Shown here: in pieces, positions 1-5,047 of the stretch
How positions within the stretch are numbered: the first letter of the stretch is position 1
Layout: every line of letters begins with the position of its first letter
Assembly: GCA_902779075.1 (NCBI GenBank)
Contig: CACZAK010000271.1
Span: 1 to 5,531 of the forward strand
Source: an uncultured bacterium
GTDB taxonomy: Bacteria; Verrucomicrobiota; Kiritimatiellia; RFP12; UBA1067
Reading direction: 5' to 3'
Length of the DNA stretch: 5,531 nucleotides
Notes under the pieces: model-generated
Database searches by the model: none
Told to the model about the DNA's origin: nothing
The model's input: only the letters and a program-made list of their open reading frames with translations
Position numbers and translations under genes: made by a program

Positions 1-185
1 CCAAGACCCAGCAAAACATTACCCATATGTTCCTGACTACCAATTATGCCACGCGTAAAGGAGATATAGGGACTAAGAATATAGACGATAGCATTGAATG
101 TCGCCTTCTCGGCAACCATCGAACTCACGCAAACGAAACAAACACAGCAACAGAATAACGCAAGAATACTTTTGATCAATTTCAT
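1..185 (-). CDS. Alternative reading: separate signal-peptide protein starting at internal ATG 185, cut by left edge
   Basis: ATG 185 has AAAGGA at 194-199 with 8-nt spacing, as good as the sites of the other genes, and begins a typical signal peptide or anchor: MKLIKSILALFCCCVCFVCV, followed by a small-residue region SSMVAEKATFNAI. About 61 residues are visible before the edge, too few to recognise a family. It shares its frame with the longer ORF from 821, so it is listed as an alternative start or second product, not as a non-overlapping gene. The signal character and ribosome site favour initiation here; the absence of any upstream stop leaves open a fusion. Confidence 0.5.
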   Translation of the reverse strand, partial: MKLIKSILALFCCCVCFVCVSSMVAEKATFNAIVYILSPYISFTRGIIGSQEHMGNVLLGL

Positions 186-821
186 CTTGTCATTCCTTTC
201 TTTGCGACCCTTGTGTTCTTTGTGGCTGTTCCCCGCCGCGAACGCAACGGAAACCTTAGTTTTTCCTCTACCGTCTTTCAACGATGTGTTCTCGCAGAGG
301 ATTTCACGTAGAAGGTTAGTGTCTCCAAGCGAGCCGATAGTAAAGTATGCACGATACAGACGAATTTCTTTCTCCCCTTGGGAGTGTAGAATCAAATCGT
401 ACCTGTTGTTGCCTCTGTAGTCTTTCCATCGCCTGGTCGTCAGATACGCGCCATCTTCAATCTCAAATCGCCTCGCAACCCCCAAACGCCCAATCCCGAT
501 AAAAGTTGTCCCGAATCGTTTGCCGATCCTGATTTCCCTTCGTCCAAACAAGTGAAGTAACAACACGCATACCATTGCGACCATAAACACTTCGTATATC
601 AAGAGGAATAAAAGACGAATCGCAAATACAGTTATAACAACATGCCCACGCATGTTGTAAAGTTCGCACGGTGCGCACACGCCTGCATAAATTACAGGCA
701 CTAGGGAAATCACAGTCAGCCAAAATAGAAATTGACTCGGCACTCTCGTATTCATCCACAAGACGAACACGCTTTCCCCACCCTCCACCTCTCGCGACAT
801 ATGTATGTCATCACTCTTCAT
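1..821 (-). CDS. Membrane protein with PH-like cytoplasmic domain, fused in frame to a second signal-type segment; cut by left edge
   Basis: No stop occurs in this frame from 821 to the left edge. Numbered from ATG 755, residues 9-25 (FLFWLTVISLVPVIYAG) and about 38-69 are membrane segments, with a CAPC (CxxC) motif at 27-30 in the short loop between them. Residues about 71-160 are charged and beta-rich (GRREIRIGKRF, RRFEIEDGAYLTTRRWKDY, YDLILHSQGEKEIRLYR), loosely like a bacterial PH-type domain and probably cytoplasmic. Residues 176-190 (NSHKEHKGRKERNDK) are encoded by the CACAAAG repeat, then MKLIKSILALFCCCVCFVCV begins a new hydrophobic segment at base 185. Either this is one fused protein, or translation restarts at 185 within an ORF that lost its stop. 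The start is uncertain: ATG 821 maximises length and couples to the 28-codon ORF, while 800 and 755 are alternatives; none has a good ribosome site. Confidence 0.68.
   Translation of the reverse strand, partial: MKSDDIHMSREVEGGESVFVLWMNTRVPSQFLFWLTVISLVPVIYAGVCAPCELYNMRGHVVITVFAIRLLFLLIYEVFMVAMVCVLLLHLFGRREIRIGKRFGTTFIGIGRLGVARRFEIEDGAYLTTRRWKDYRGNNRYDLILHSQGEKEIRLYRAYFTIGSLGDTNLLREILCENTSLKDGRGKTKVSVAFAAGNSHKEHKGRKERNDKMKLIKSILALFCCCVCFVCVSSMVAEKATFNAIVYILSPYISFTRGIIGSQEHMGNVLLGL
194..227 (-). repeat. CACAAAG-type repeat with embedded ribosome site (copy 2)
   Basis: On the minus strand this reads GCCACAAAGAACACAAGG (from base 227) and continues with GTCGCAAAGAAAGGA, giving three degenerate CACAAAG units. 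It matches the sequence at 2533-2550 in 17 of its first 18 positions as far as the GCCACAAAGRACACAA core, and likewise ends in an AAAGGA ribosome site before an ATG. Here it is open in frame and translates as SHKEHKGRKER. Confidence 0.6.
637..658. repeat. Perfect inverted repeat, 9-bp arms, 4-base loop
   Basis: ACAACATGC (637-645) and GCATGTTGT (650-658) are exact reverse complements around CCAC. In the minus-strand transcript this would form a hairpin inside the coding region for the first loop and second membrane segment of the PH-like membrane protein. No U-run follows, so it is not a factor-independent terminator. It may be chance, a protein-binding palindrome or an mRNA structure. Confidence 0.6.
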
Positions 822-897
822 TTCCGATATTCGCCTTCTTTATCATACTGCGAGGGATGAGACGAGAATTGCCTTTGTCAGTTTCTTCATAGGCCAT
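811..897 (-). CDS. Possible 28-residue small ORF, or frameshifted N-terminus of the next gene
   Basis: The ATG at 897 follows the stop of the preceding gene without a gap and has AAAGGAG at 901-907, the same ribosome-site form used by the surely coding genes. It encodes a charged peptide beginning MAYEETDKGNSRLIPRSMIK and ending NEE before two stops (TGATGA). The next ORF's ATG at 821 lies inside it in another frame, so ribosomes ending here could restart there. It may be a real small protein, a coupling leader, or the original N-terminus of the downstream membrane protein lost by a frameshift. Peptides this short cannot be proven coding from sequence alone. Confidence 0.4.
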   Translation of the reverse strand: MAYEETDKGNSRLIPRSMIKKANIGNEE

Positions 898-1521
898 CTA
901 CTCCTTTCGCTTGCCGCTGCTGGACGCACTGTTACGAACATTGGCCGTTTCGTTCGTCGCAACGGTATCATGCACCCCTTCCGCGACACACGTGAAAAAC
1001 GATGCCGCAAGGGAGCCAGCCGTGCGCCCTGCCGTCCTCACTGCGGTATTCATTCCTTTCTGGCCGAATATCAACGCAACCACAAGCGCAAAGACCGCAA
1101 CTGTCTCTGCGATGGCACATAGAATGAACGGAACAAAAACTTTGAAAGGCAAGCTTCCCCGAACATACCGGAACCACCAAGGCACTTCACAAGTCGTCTC
1201 GACGGAACAGCCCGTTATCCGTTCTCTGTCAATTCTTCGACTGGCAATGACCCACTGCAAACCTATCACCACCACAAACGCCAGTGCCGCTCCCCACAGC
1301 CACGCACCGGGAAACGGGCGTTCGGAATTTGCGGCAATCATTGTAAGGATGAACATGTACATCGCCTTGGTAATCGGCATTGGCGCGAACAGGAGCCAAA
1401 CGAACGACTCTCGAAACCCCTTGAATTTCGCAAGCCGCACAAACGACACGGCAAGCATCACGATTGCCGCCGCCGCCACTACGCCGACCGTTGCCGCCGG
1501 CTTCACTATTTCGATGTCCAT
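898..1521 (-). CDS. Four-helix membrane protein, weakly V-ATPase proteolipid-like
   Basis: A protein of 207 residues with four hydrophobic segments near 8-28, 42-64, 71-93 and 124-154, then a hydrophilic tail of about 50 residues. Two segments resemble the outer helices of V-type ATPase c/K proteolipids: LLFAPMPITKAMYMFILTMI (43-62) is like the ALPGTQxLYGFxIAFxI helix, and CAIAETVAVFALVVALIFG (135-153) is like the AALxETxAIxGLLVALLL helix that carries the ion-binding Glu, here Glu139. The glycine-rich partner helices expected in true proteolipids are not evident, and no other ATPase gene is nearby, so this is a tentative likeness only. ATG 1521 has AAAGGA at 1531-1536, 9 nt away, and lies 16 bases inside the preceding gene. 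The stop TAG directly abuts the ATG at 897. The tail encodes KRKE, which contains the next ribosome site. Confidence 0.78.
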   Translation of the reverse strand: MDIEIVKPAATVGVVAAAAIVMLAVSFVRLAKFKGFRESFVWLLFAPMPITKAMYMFILTMIAANSERPFPGAWLWGAALAFVVVIGLQWVIASRRIDRERITGCSVETTCEVPWWFRYVRGSLPFKVFVPFILCAIAETVAVFALVVALIFGQKGMNTAVRTAGRTAGSLAASFFTCVAEGVHDTVATNETANVRNSASSSGKRKE

Positions 1522-2096
1522 CTTATCCAGTCCTTTCTCTGAACGGGTGATATTATACCATTTCCATTCCGCTTCATCTGGTCATATTCAAACAACGATT
1601 TCACGTCCTCATGTCGGATTGGATCGCATACGGTCTTTTCGTCGCGGTTACAGATTATGACAAATACTTTTGCCGCTGTATCCGCCTTATCCGCAATCTC
1701 CATGATAAGCGCACCCTTACGCGCACCATCCTTCTCGTAAAACGATGCGTAATCAAGAAGATATGCCGTCGCATCCGGGCCTTTCTCACGTATCGTCTGC
1801 GCCGCCATGTCGCGCAGTGCTTCGATTGATTCCGGTCCAGCCAGATTGACTATCATACCCCCCTTTTCGGTGGCGACGTAAAGCGTTGGCATGAAAGTTC
1901 CCTCTTCAATGACGGTCGGCACGTCTGCTTCCTTTGCTGCGGCGAAAAGCCGCGCGCAATGCTGCGAAAGAGCCGTTTCATTTGTTTCATTCGTCATTGC
2001 GTCCTCCTTGGTTTTCTTTTCTGTATTAGTTATTCGATCACACCCAACCACCGCGACCATCGCCGCGCAACCAAGTACCCTCATCAGTTTCCTCAT
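1506..2096 (-). CDS. Predicted lipoprotein with possible alternative internal start, unknown function
   Basis: A protein of 196 residues starting MRKLMRVLGCAAMVAVVGCD, a lipoprotein signal with lipobox VVGC (Cys19). Asp at +2 would, by the E. coli rule, favour the inner membrane, though that rule may not hold here. A polar linker (about 20-40) rich in Lys, Thr and Glu precedes a soluble alpha/beta-looking domain (about 41-175) with segments EEGTFMPTLYVATEKGGMIV, GPDATAYLLDYASF, KGALIMEIADKADT and KVFVIICNRD. ATG 2096 fits AAAGGG at 2105-2110 with 8-nt spacing better than in-frame ATG 2102, which would be only 2 nt away. A second in-frame ATG at 1997 has the perfect site AAGGAGG at 2003-2009, spaced 5 nt, which could give a 163-residue cytoplasmic form. 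The 3' end overlaps the next gene by 16 bases. No family recognised. Confidence 0.82.
   Translation of the reverse strand: MRKLMRVLGCAAMVAVVGCDRITNTEKKTKEDAMTNETNETALSQHCARLFAAAKEADVPTVIEEGTFMPTLYVATEKGGMIVNLAGPESIEALRDMAAQTIREKGPDATAYLLDYASFYEKDGARKGALIMEIADKADTAAKVFVIICNRDEKTVCDPIRHEDVKSLFEYDQMKRNGNGIISPVQRKDWIRWTSK
1995..2009 (-). promoter_or_regulatory. Strong internal ribosome-binding site and ATG within the lipoprotein gene
   Basis: AAGGAGG (minus strand, 2009-2003), five bases, then ATG at 1997, in frame with the lipoprotein at residue 34. It is the closest match to the full Shine-Dalgarno consensus in the window and sits just after the signal peptide and part of the linker. It could direct a form lacking the lipid anchor, or be a chance result of the Lys-Glu-Asp codons of the linker. 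Confidence 0.5.
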
Positions 2097-2123
2097 CGTC
2101 ATTTCCCTTTCTTCAATTTGTCG

Positions 2124-2529
2124 TTACACGCTCCAATACATCGCCCAATTTGAAAAGCCAATAAGCGTCAAGATAAACCAGACGGCCAATACGATGCTCC
2201 CGACGACACGGACACTTCTATCGTTTTCCAGTAAACTTGCAAGAAGTACTACAAAATACGCCACATACGACAGAATGACAACAACCCAGAACAGCAAGGC
2301 CAAAACTGTTACATGCGTAGCAAGCAAGCGTAGCAAGCAAGAACGCCACCATATACGGACCGACTATCGGATATGCCAAAGGGCTTATCAATGCAGCCCC
2401 CAAAGAATATAAAATCATTCCCGGAGCCTCTTTATTACCAATGACGACAAGCCCGATAAATGTTGCAACCATCAGAGTAACCGCATGGATTGCAAGCGAC
2501 TTCAGCCAGTGAGGATTTATCTGTTTCAT
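2124..2529 (-). pseudogene. Small membrane protein gene, frameshifted by a 13-bp tandem duplication
   Basis: Reading starts at ATG 2529 (MKQINPHWLKSLAIHAVTL) with AAAGGA at 2539-2544, 9 nt upstream, and remains hydrophobic through VGPYMVAFLLAT. It then enters two identical copies of GCGTAGCAAGCAA (plus strand, 2315-2327 and 2328-2340). Because 13 is not a multiple of three, the frame changes to a cysteine-rich tail ending at 2218. The original frame continues from about 2336 as LLATHVTVLALLFWVVVILS and further membrane segments to a stop at 2124. Removing one copy gives exactly 131 codons (130 residues, about four membrane segments) with no other defect. As it stands the gene yields a truncated protein of about 103 residues plus an untranslated or separately started remainder. 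It could be a recent null allele, a reversible slippage switch or an assembly error. Family not recognised. Confidence 0.82.
2315..2340. repeat. Perfect 13-bp tandem duplication (two copies)
   Basis: GCGTAGCAAGCAA is repeated head to tail with no mismatch, and the following base (G2341) also continues the pattern. Each copy contains the smaller motif GCAA twice. It lies within the small membrane protein gene and is the sole cause of its frameshift, since deletion of one copy rejoins the two hydrophobic halves exactly. Confidence 0.97.
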
Positions 2530-2553
2530 TTCTTTGTGTCCTTTGTGGCTAAT
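2530..2553 (-). repeat. CACAAAG-type repeat supplying the ribosome site of the downstream gene (copy 1)
   Basis: Read on the minus strand, GCCACAAAGGACACAAAG (bases 2550-2533) fills almost the whole 25-base gap between the RhuM-Fic stop and ATG 2529, and its AAAGGA serves as Shine-Dalgarno sequence. A related copy lies at 200-227. Internally it is a near-direct repeat of CACAAAG. Confidence 0.6.
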
Positions 2554-2554
2554 T

Positions 2555-3502
2555 TCACGCAAGGAATGTCATGACGAGGTTGACCATCATTTCCTTCTCT
2601 TGCGGCTTCGACTCCGCGATCATGACCGTCAGCGCGACAAGCGTGTGGTCGGCGATGCGCTTGGAGCCGTCCTTGCGCAGCAGAAGACGGTTGCGCTTCA
2701 AGAAGTAGAGGAAGAGTCCCGCCGCGATGCGCTTGTTGCCGTCCGAAAAGCCGTGGTTCTTTGTGACGAGGTAGAGGAGGTTCGCGGCCTTCTCCTGTGC
2801 AGAAGGATAAAGATCCTTGCCGCCGAACGACTGGTACACCGCGCCAAGGGCGGACTTGAAGGAGCCGTCCTTCTCGTTGCCGAATAGCGCGGAATCGGCG
2901 GAAAACTTCATGCCGTCGATGAAACGTCTGCATTCCTCGTAGGAGAGTTCTACCGAGCGTCCCTTTGCCTTGGGCTTGGCGATGGTCTGGTGATCGTAGC
3001 CGTCGAGGAGGTCGAGCGCAGAAGAATAGGTCTTGACGACATCCAGTACCTGCTCCGTGTCAAGGCTGTTCGATACACGCTTCATCACCTCCACCGCCTG
3101 ACCGAGCTGCTTCAGTCGCTCGCGATTGAGCGCATAGCCACGCACAAGGTATTCCTTGAGCACCTTCGTGGCCCAGCGGCGGAACTCCACGCCTCGAGGA
3201 GAATGGACTCGATAGCCGACGGAGATGATTACATCGAGGTTGTAGCAATCAACATTCTGAACGCGCGTCTTGCCTGGGATTGCACCATGAGGAGTGACCC
3301 TTGCAAAATTTGCAATAGTCACTTTGGGGTCAATCTCGCCATCGGCGATAGCGTTCTTTACATGACGAAAAATGACCGTCTTGTCCTTTTCAAACAGCTG
3401 AGCCATCTGTAATAGCGACAACCACACGGTTTCAGCCTTTACCTGCACCGGCATTGCGAAGTTTCCGTCCTTCGCCTCGAAAAGCACAATTTCGTTTTTC
3501 AT
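2555..3502 (-). CDS. RhuM-family protein with C-terminal Fic/Doc domain
   Basis: A 315-residue protein, close to the usual length of full RhuM-Fic fusions. Residues about 20-130 are the RhuM-type domain (TVWLSLLQMAQLFEKDKTVI, then NFARV, VQNVDCYNLDVIISVGYRV and RGVEFRRWATKVLKEYLV). Residues about 185-315 form a Doc-like Fic domain (LFGNEKDGSFKSALGAVYQS, FGGKDLYPSAQEKAANLLYL) with the motif HGFSDGNKR at 250-258. Catalytic His250, Asp254, Asn256 and Arg258 are present; Pro of the usual HPFSDGNKR is Gly251. Doc relatives modify translation factors, but the activity of RhuM-Fic proteins is not well defined; RhuM is named from a Salmonella pathogenicity island gene. ATG 3502 is supported by AAAAGGAG at 3512-3519 and an ATGA overlap with the lipoprotein gene. 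No small antitoxin-like gene lies directly beside it. Function as toxin, effector or conflict protein is inference. Confidence 0.92.
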   Translation of the reverse strand: MKNEIVLFEAKDGNFAMPVQVKAETVWLSLLQMAQLFEKDKTVIFRHVKNAIADGEIDPKVTIANFARVTPHGAIPGKTRVQNVDCYNLDVIISVGYRVHSPRGVEFRRWATKVLKEYLVRGYALNRERLKQLGQAVEVMKRVSNSLDTEQVLDVVKTYSSALDLLDGYDHQTIAKPKAKGRSVELSYEECRRFIDGMKFSADSALFGNEKDGSFKSALGAVYQSFGGKDLYPSAQEKAANLLYLVTKNHGFSDGNKRIAAGLFLYFLKRNRLLLRKDGSKRIADHTLVALTVMIAESKPQEKEMMVNLVMTFLA

Positions 3503-3876
3503 TTCCGTTCGCTCCTTTTGTTCGCATTGGAATTGCCAAGACCTGCCATTTCGCGTCGCAAGAGCCGATAGCAGGCGACGTGTCTGGCAACCGCCACGCA
3601 GACCGTATTCGTGCCGAAACGAATAGGCGACGATTCACTGGCTATCGTCGTTCCGTCACGCAGCTTGTATCGACGCCGTTCCCGCTCCTCATACGGAACA
3701 TTGTCGTTCCAAACGCGCCCGTCCCGGCTCGCGCCCTCTTCGACAAGCCGCGCAATCTCGGCGGTCGTCGCGGCGTCGCACGGCTCAAGTGCCCAGTGTT
3801 CGATGTCTATTCTGCTCATACACCCCGCCGCGAGCGCGAGGAATGAAACGAGGATTATTCGTGCAAATGGTTTCAT
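3499..3876 (-). CDS. Small predicted lipoprotein, unknown function
   Basis: A protein of 125 residues beginning MKPFARIILVSFLALAAGCM. This is a textbook type II signal peptide: basic N-terminus, hydrophobic core, lipobox LAAGC with lipidated Cys19; residue +2 is Met, so nothing suggests inner-membrane retention by an Asp signal. The mature part is hydrophilic, with a charged stretch near 68-76 (YEERERRRYKLRDGT) and further cysteines at about 37 and near 98-108. ATG 3876 was chosen over the upstream in-frame ATG at 4053 because it starts the signal peptide and has AAAGGAG at 3883-3889, 6 nt upstream. It overlaps its upstream neighbour by 4 bases (ATGA) and RhuM-Fic downstream by 4 bases (ATGA), so all three are probably translationally coupled. 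The last 14 residues or so (GNSNANKRSERK) are encoded by a repeat-like sequence containing the next ribosome site. No family recognised. Confidence 0.82.
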   Translation of the reverse strand: MKPFARIILVSFLALAAGCMSRIDIEHWALEPCDAATTAEIARLVEEGASRDGRVWNDNVPYEERERRRYKLRDGTTIASESSPIRFGTNTVCVAVARHVACYRLLRREMAGLGNSNANKRSERK

Positions 3877-4511
3877 GGGTTGCTCCTTTCGGTGGTTGAG
3901 TTGTCGGTTGATTGTTTCTGCTCTACGGTGATTCTGCCACCGGAGAATGCGATGCGGTATTGTCCTGTGGCAACGAAGAACAACATGGTGAACAGCACCG
4001 CGAGAAATGCGCTGAGGATGAGCCGAAGCGTGTAGCGCGTGACAAACGACCAATGTTTGCGCACTGAGTCAACCAAGACTCCGCGAATGCCCTGCGGTGC
4101 GTCGTAGCGCACAAGGCACAGGTTCATCGCGAGGCCGAAGAGGAAGTAGAGCGGTGTGCTGTAGACGATGTTCGGGCAGCGAAACGCCTGCAATGCGTCG
4201 AAGCCGCGAAGCCACCAGTAAAGCGAATAGACGCCGTCGATACCTGCCCACGCGAAAAGCCACGCCAGCGGAAGGCGCTTCCAGTCGAGATAGACTAGCG
4301 CCCTCACCGTCCACGGCGCGAAGACATACGCCCAAAGCCCCATGATGAAGCAGATCGGATAGTCCCAGTCGGCGGATGGCGTCAGGTGCGACCCAGCGAT
4401 AAGGATGCCGATGCCGACGGCAAGTACGGCGAGTCGCCAAGGATTGGTAAGTTCCCGCGACACCAGCGGACAATCCTTCGCTAGAAACCCAAACTCATAG
4501 TTTAGCTTCAT
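3873..4511 (-). CDS. Multi-pass membrane protein, unknown function
   Basis: A protein of 212 residues with about five hydrophobic segments, near residues 26-44, 50-66, 80-100, 114-134 and 160-182. Tryptophan and tyrosine are frequent at segment ends (DWDYPICFIMGLWAYVFAPW, GVYSLYWWLRGF), as in integral membrane proteins. A hydrophilic N-terminus of about 25 residues and a polar Ser/Thr-rich tail (EQKQSTDNSTTERSNP) flank them. Start ATG 4511 is preferred over the in-frame ATG at 4556 because AAAGGAG (bases 4519-4525) lies 7 nt upstream, inside the 3' end of the preceding gene. The stop overlaps the next start as ATGA. The tail is low-complexity and also encodes the next gene's ribosome site. 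Visibly GC-richer than the genes upstream and near the left edge. No transporter or enzyme motif recognised. Confidence 0.8.
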   Translation of the reverse strand: MKLNYEFGFLAKDCPLVSRELTNPWRLAVLAVGIGILIAGSHLTPSADWDYPICFIMGLWAYVFAPWTVRALVYLDWKRLPLAWLFAWAGIDGVYSLYWWLRGFDALQAFRCPNIVYSTPLYFLFGLAMNLCLVRYDAPQGIRGVLVDSVRKHWSFVTRYTLRLILSAFLAVLFTMLFFVATGQYRIAFSGGRITVEQKQSTDNSTTERSNP

Positions 4512-4956
4512 CTCGCTTCTCCTTTCGTATAATACCCCGTATCTCCCTGTAGGCAATAACAGCTATACCAAAAAGCAGAAGAGGAAGTATGGTTCGATGA
4601 GGGTACTCCGAGACTTCAACCCGCTCACCTTGATATCCAGGCGAAAAGCATTTCTCCAATTCCTTGGTTATGCGATACTTGCCGAGCTTTATCTCCCCAT
4701 AAGGAGAATCACCAACAAGAAGAGTCAATGTCCCAATTTTTCCACAGCCGGATGATCTGCTCACAGGGCGCACATTTGTTATGCTTTTTATCGGGCATTT
4801 CCATGAAGACTTCTTCATCCCCCAATACTGGTTCGTTTCAATATGTAACACGCCGTCGCAGACGACATAATCTATTCTTTCCACATGAACACCGACAACT
4901 GCCGCAACCATGCCCGACGCAACCGCAAGTAAGACTAATATGATTTTCTTCTTCAT
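4495..4956 (-). CDS. Small membrane-anchored protein with extracytoplasmic cysteine-containing beta domain, unknown function
   Basis: A protein of 153 residues starting MKKKIILVLLAVASGMVAAV. The first hydrophobic segment (about 4-23) is an uncleaved anchor or signal peptide. Residues 25-118 are hydrophilic and look beta-rich (YVVCDGVLHIE, CPIKSITNVRPV, GTLTLLVGD, GEIKLGKYRI), loosely like bacterial PH-type or other small beta domains. A second membrane segment lies at about 121-137, followed by a basic tail (RKEKRDEAKL). Lysines at both ends place the termini inside and the beta domain outside the cytoplasmic membrane; four cysteines (33, 54, 71, 103) would fit disulfides there. I chose ATG 4956 because it begins a clean signal-type N-terminus; its ribosome site is weak (GGGAGC directly before it), and the longer reading from 5151 or 5001 is mostly shadow and repeat sequence. 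It overlaps the next gene by 17 bases. No family recognised. Confidence 0.75.
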   Translation of the reverse strand: MKKKIILVLLAVASGMVAAVVGVHVERIDYVVCDGVLHIETNQYWGMKKSSWKCPIKSITNVRPVSRSSGCGKIGTLTLLVGDSPYGEIKLGKYRITKELEKCFSPGYQGERVEVSEYPHRTILPLLLFGIAVIAYREIRGIIRKEKRDEAKL

Positions 4957-5047
4957 GCTCCCGCTCTTTTCATTGGTAATTGGAATTGGTACTGGCAACA
5001 TTTTCCCATTGGCAACATTTCCAAAGTTCCCCTGCTTTACAACAAAC
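4957..5047 (-). repeat. Repeat-rich intergenic spacer with 11-bp direct repeats and ATTGG motifs
   Basis: This is the largest gene-free gap. On the plus strand TGGCAACATTT occurs exactly twice, at 4993-5003 and 5010-5020, each followed by TCC or CC. ATTGG occurs four times, at 4972, 4979, 4985 and 5008. The segment ATTGGAATTG (4979-4988) recurs exactly at 3526-3535, just upstream of the RhuM-Fic start. The gap could be read as an N-terminal extension of the next gene from in-frame ATG 5001, but the predicted residues are low-complexity repeat translation. No convincing promoter hexamers or terminator were seen. Confidence 0.6.

Noticed and set aside
94..420. Plus-strand ORF of 108 codons near the left edge
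   Set aside because: It has no ribosome site, is antisense to the long minus-strand ORF, and its hydrophobic stretch is the complement of repeat and signal-peptide sequence.
463..759. Minus-strand ORF of 98 codons
   Set aside because: It is the out-of-frame reading of the two-helix membrane protein; the adjacent frame shows continuous hydrophobic segments and stays open far longer.
911..1660. Plus-strand ORF of 249 codons
   Set aside because: It lies opposite the membrane protein and lipoprotein genes, is rich in Thr, Ala, Arg and Ser without domain-like pattern, and has no ribosome site; a shadow of the minus-strand genes.
2990..3412. Plus-strand ORF of 140 codons, and others within 2534-3412
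   Set aside because: They are antisense to the clearly coding RhuM-Fic gene, whose protein motifs are intact over the whole region.
4069..4473. Minus-strand ORF of 134 codons inside the multi-pass membrane protein gene
   Set aside because: Its arginine-rich composition is typical of an out-of-frame reading of GC-rich coding DNA; the overlapping frame has membrane helices and a proper ribosome site.
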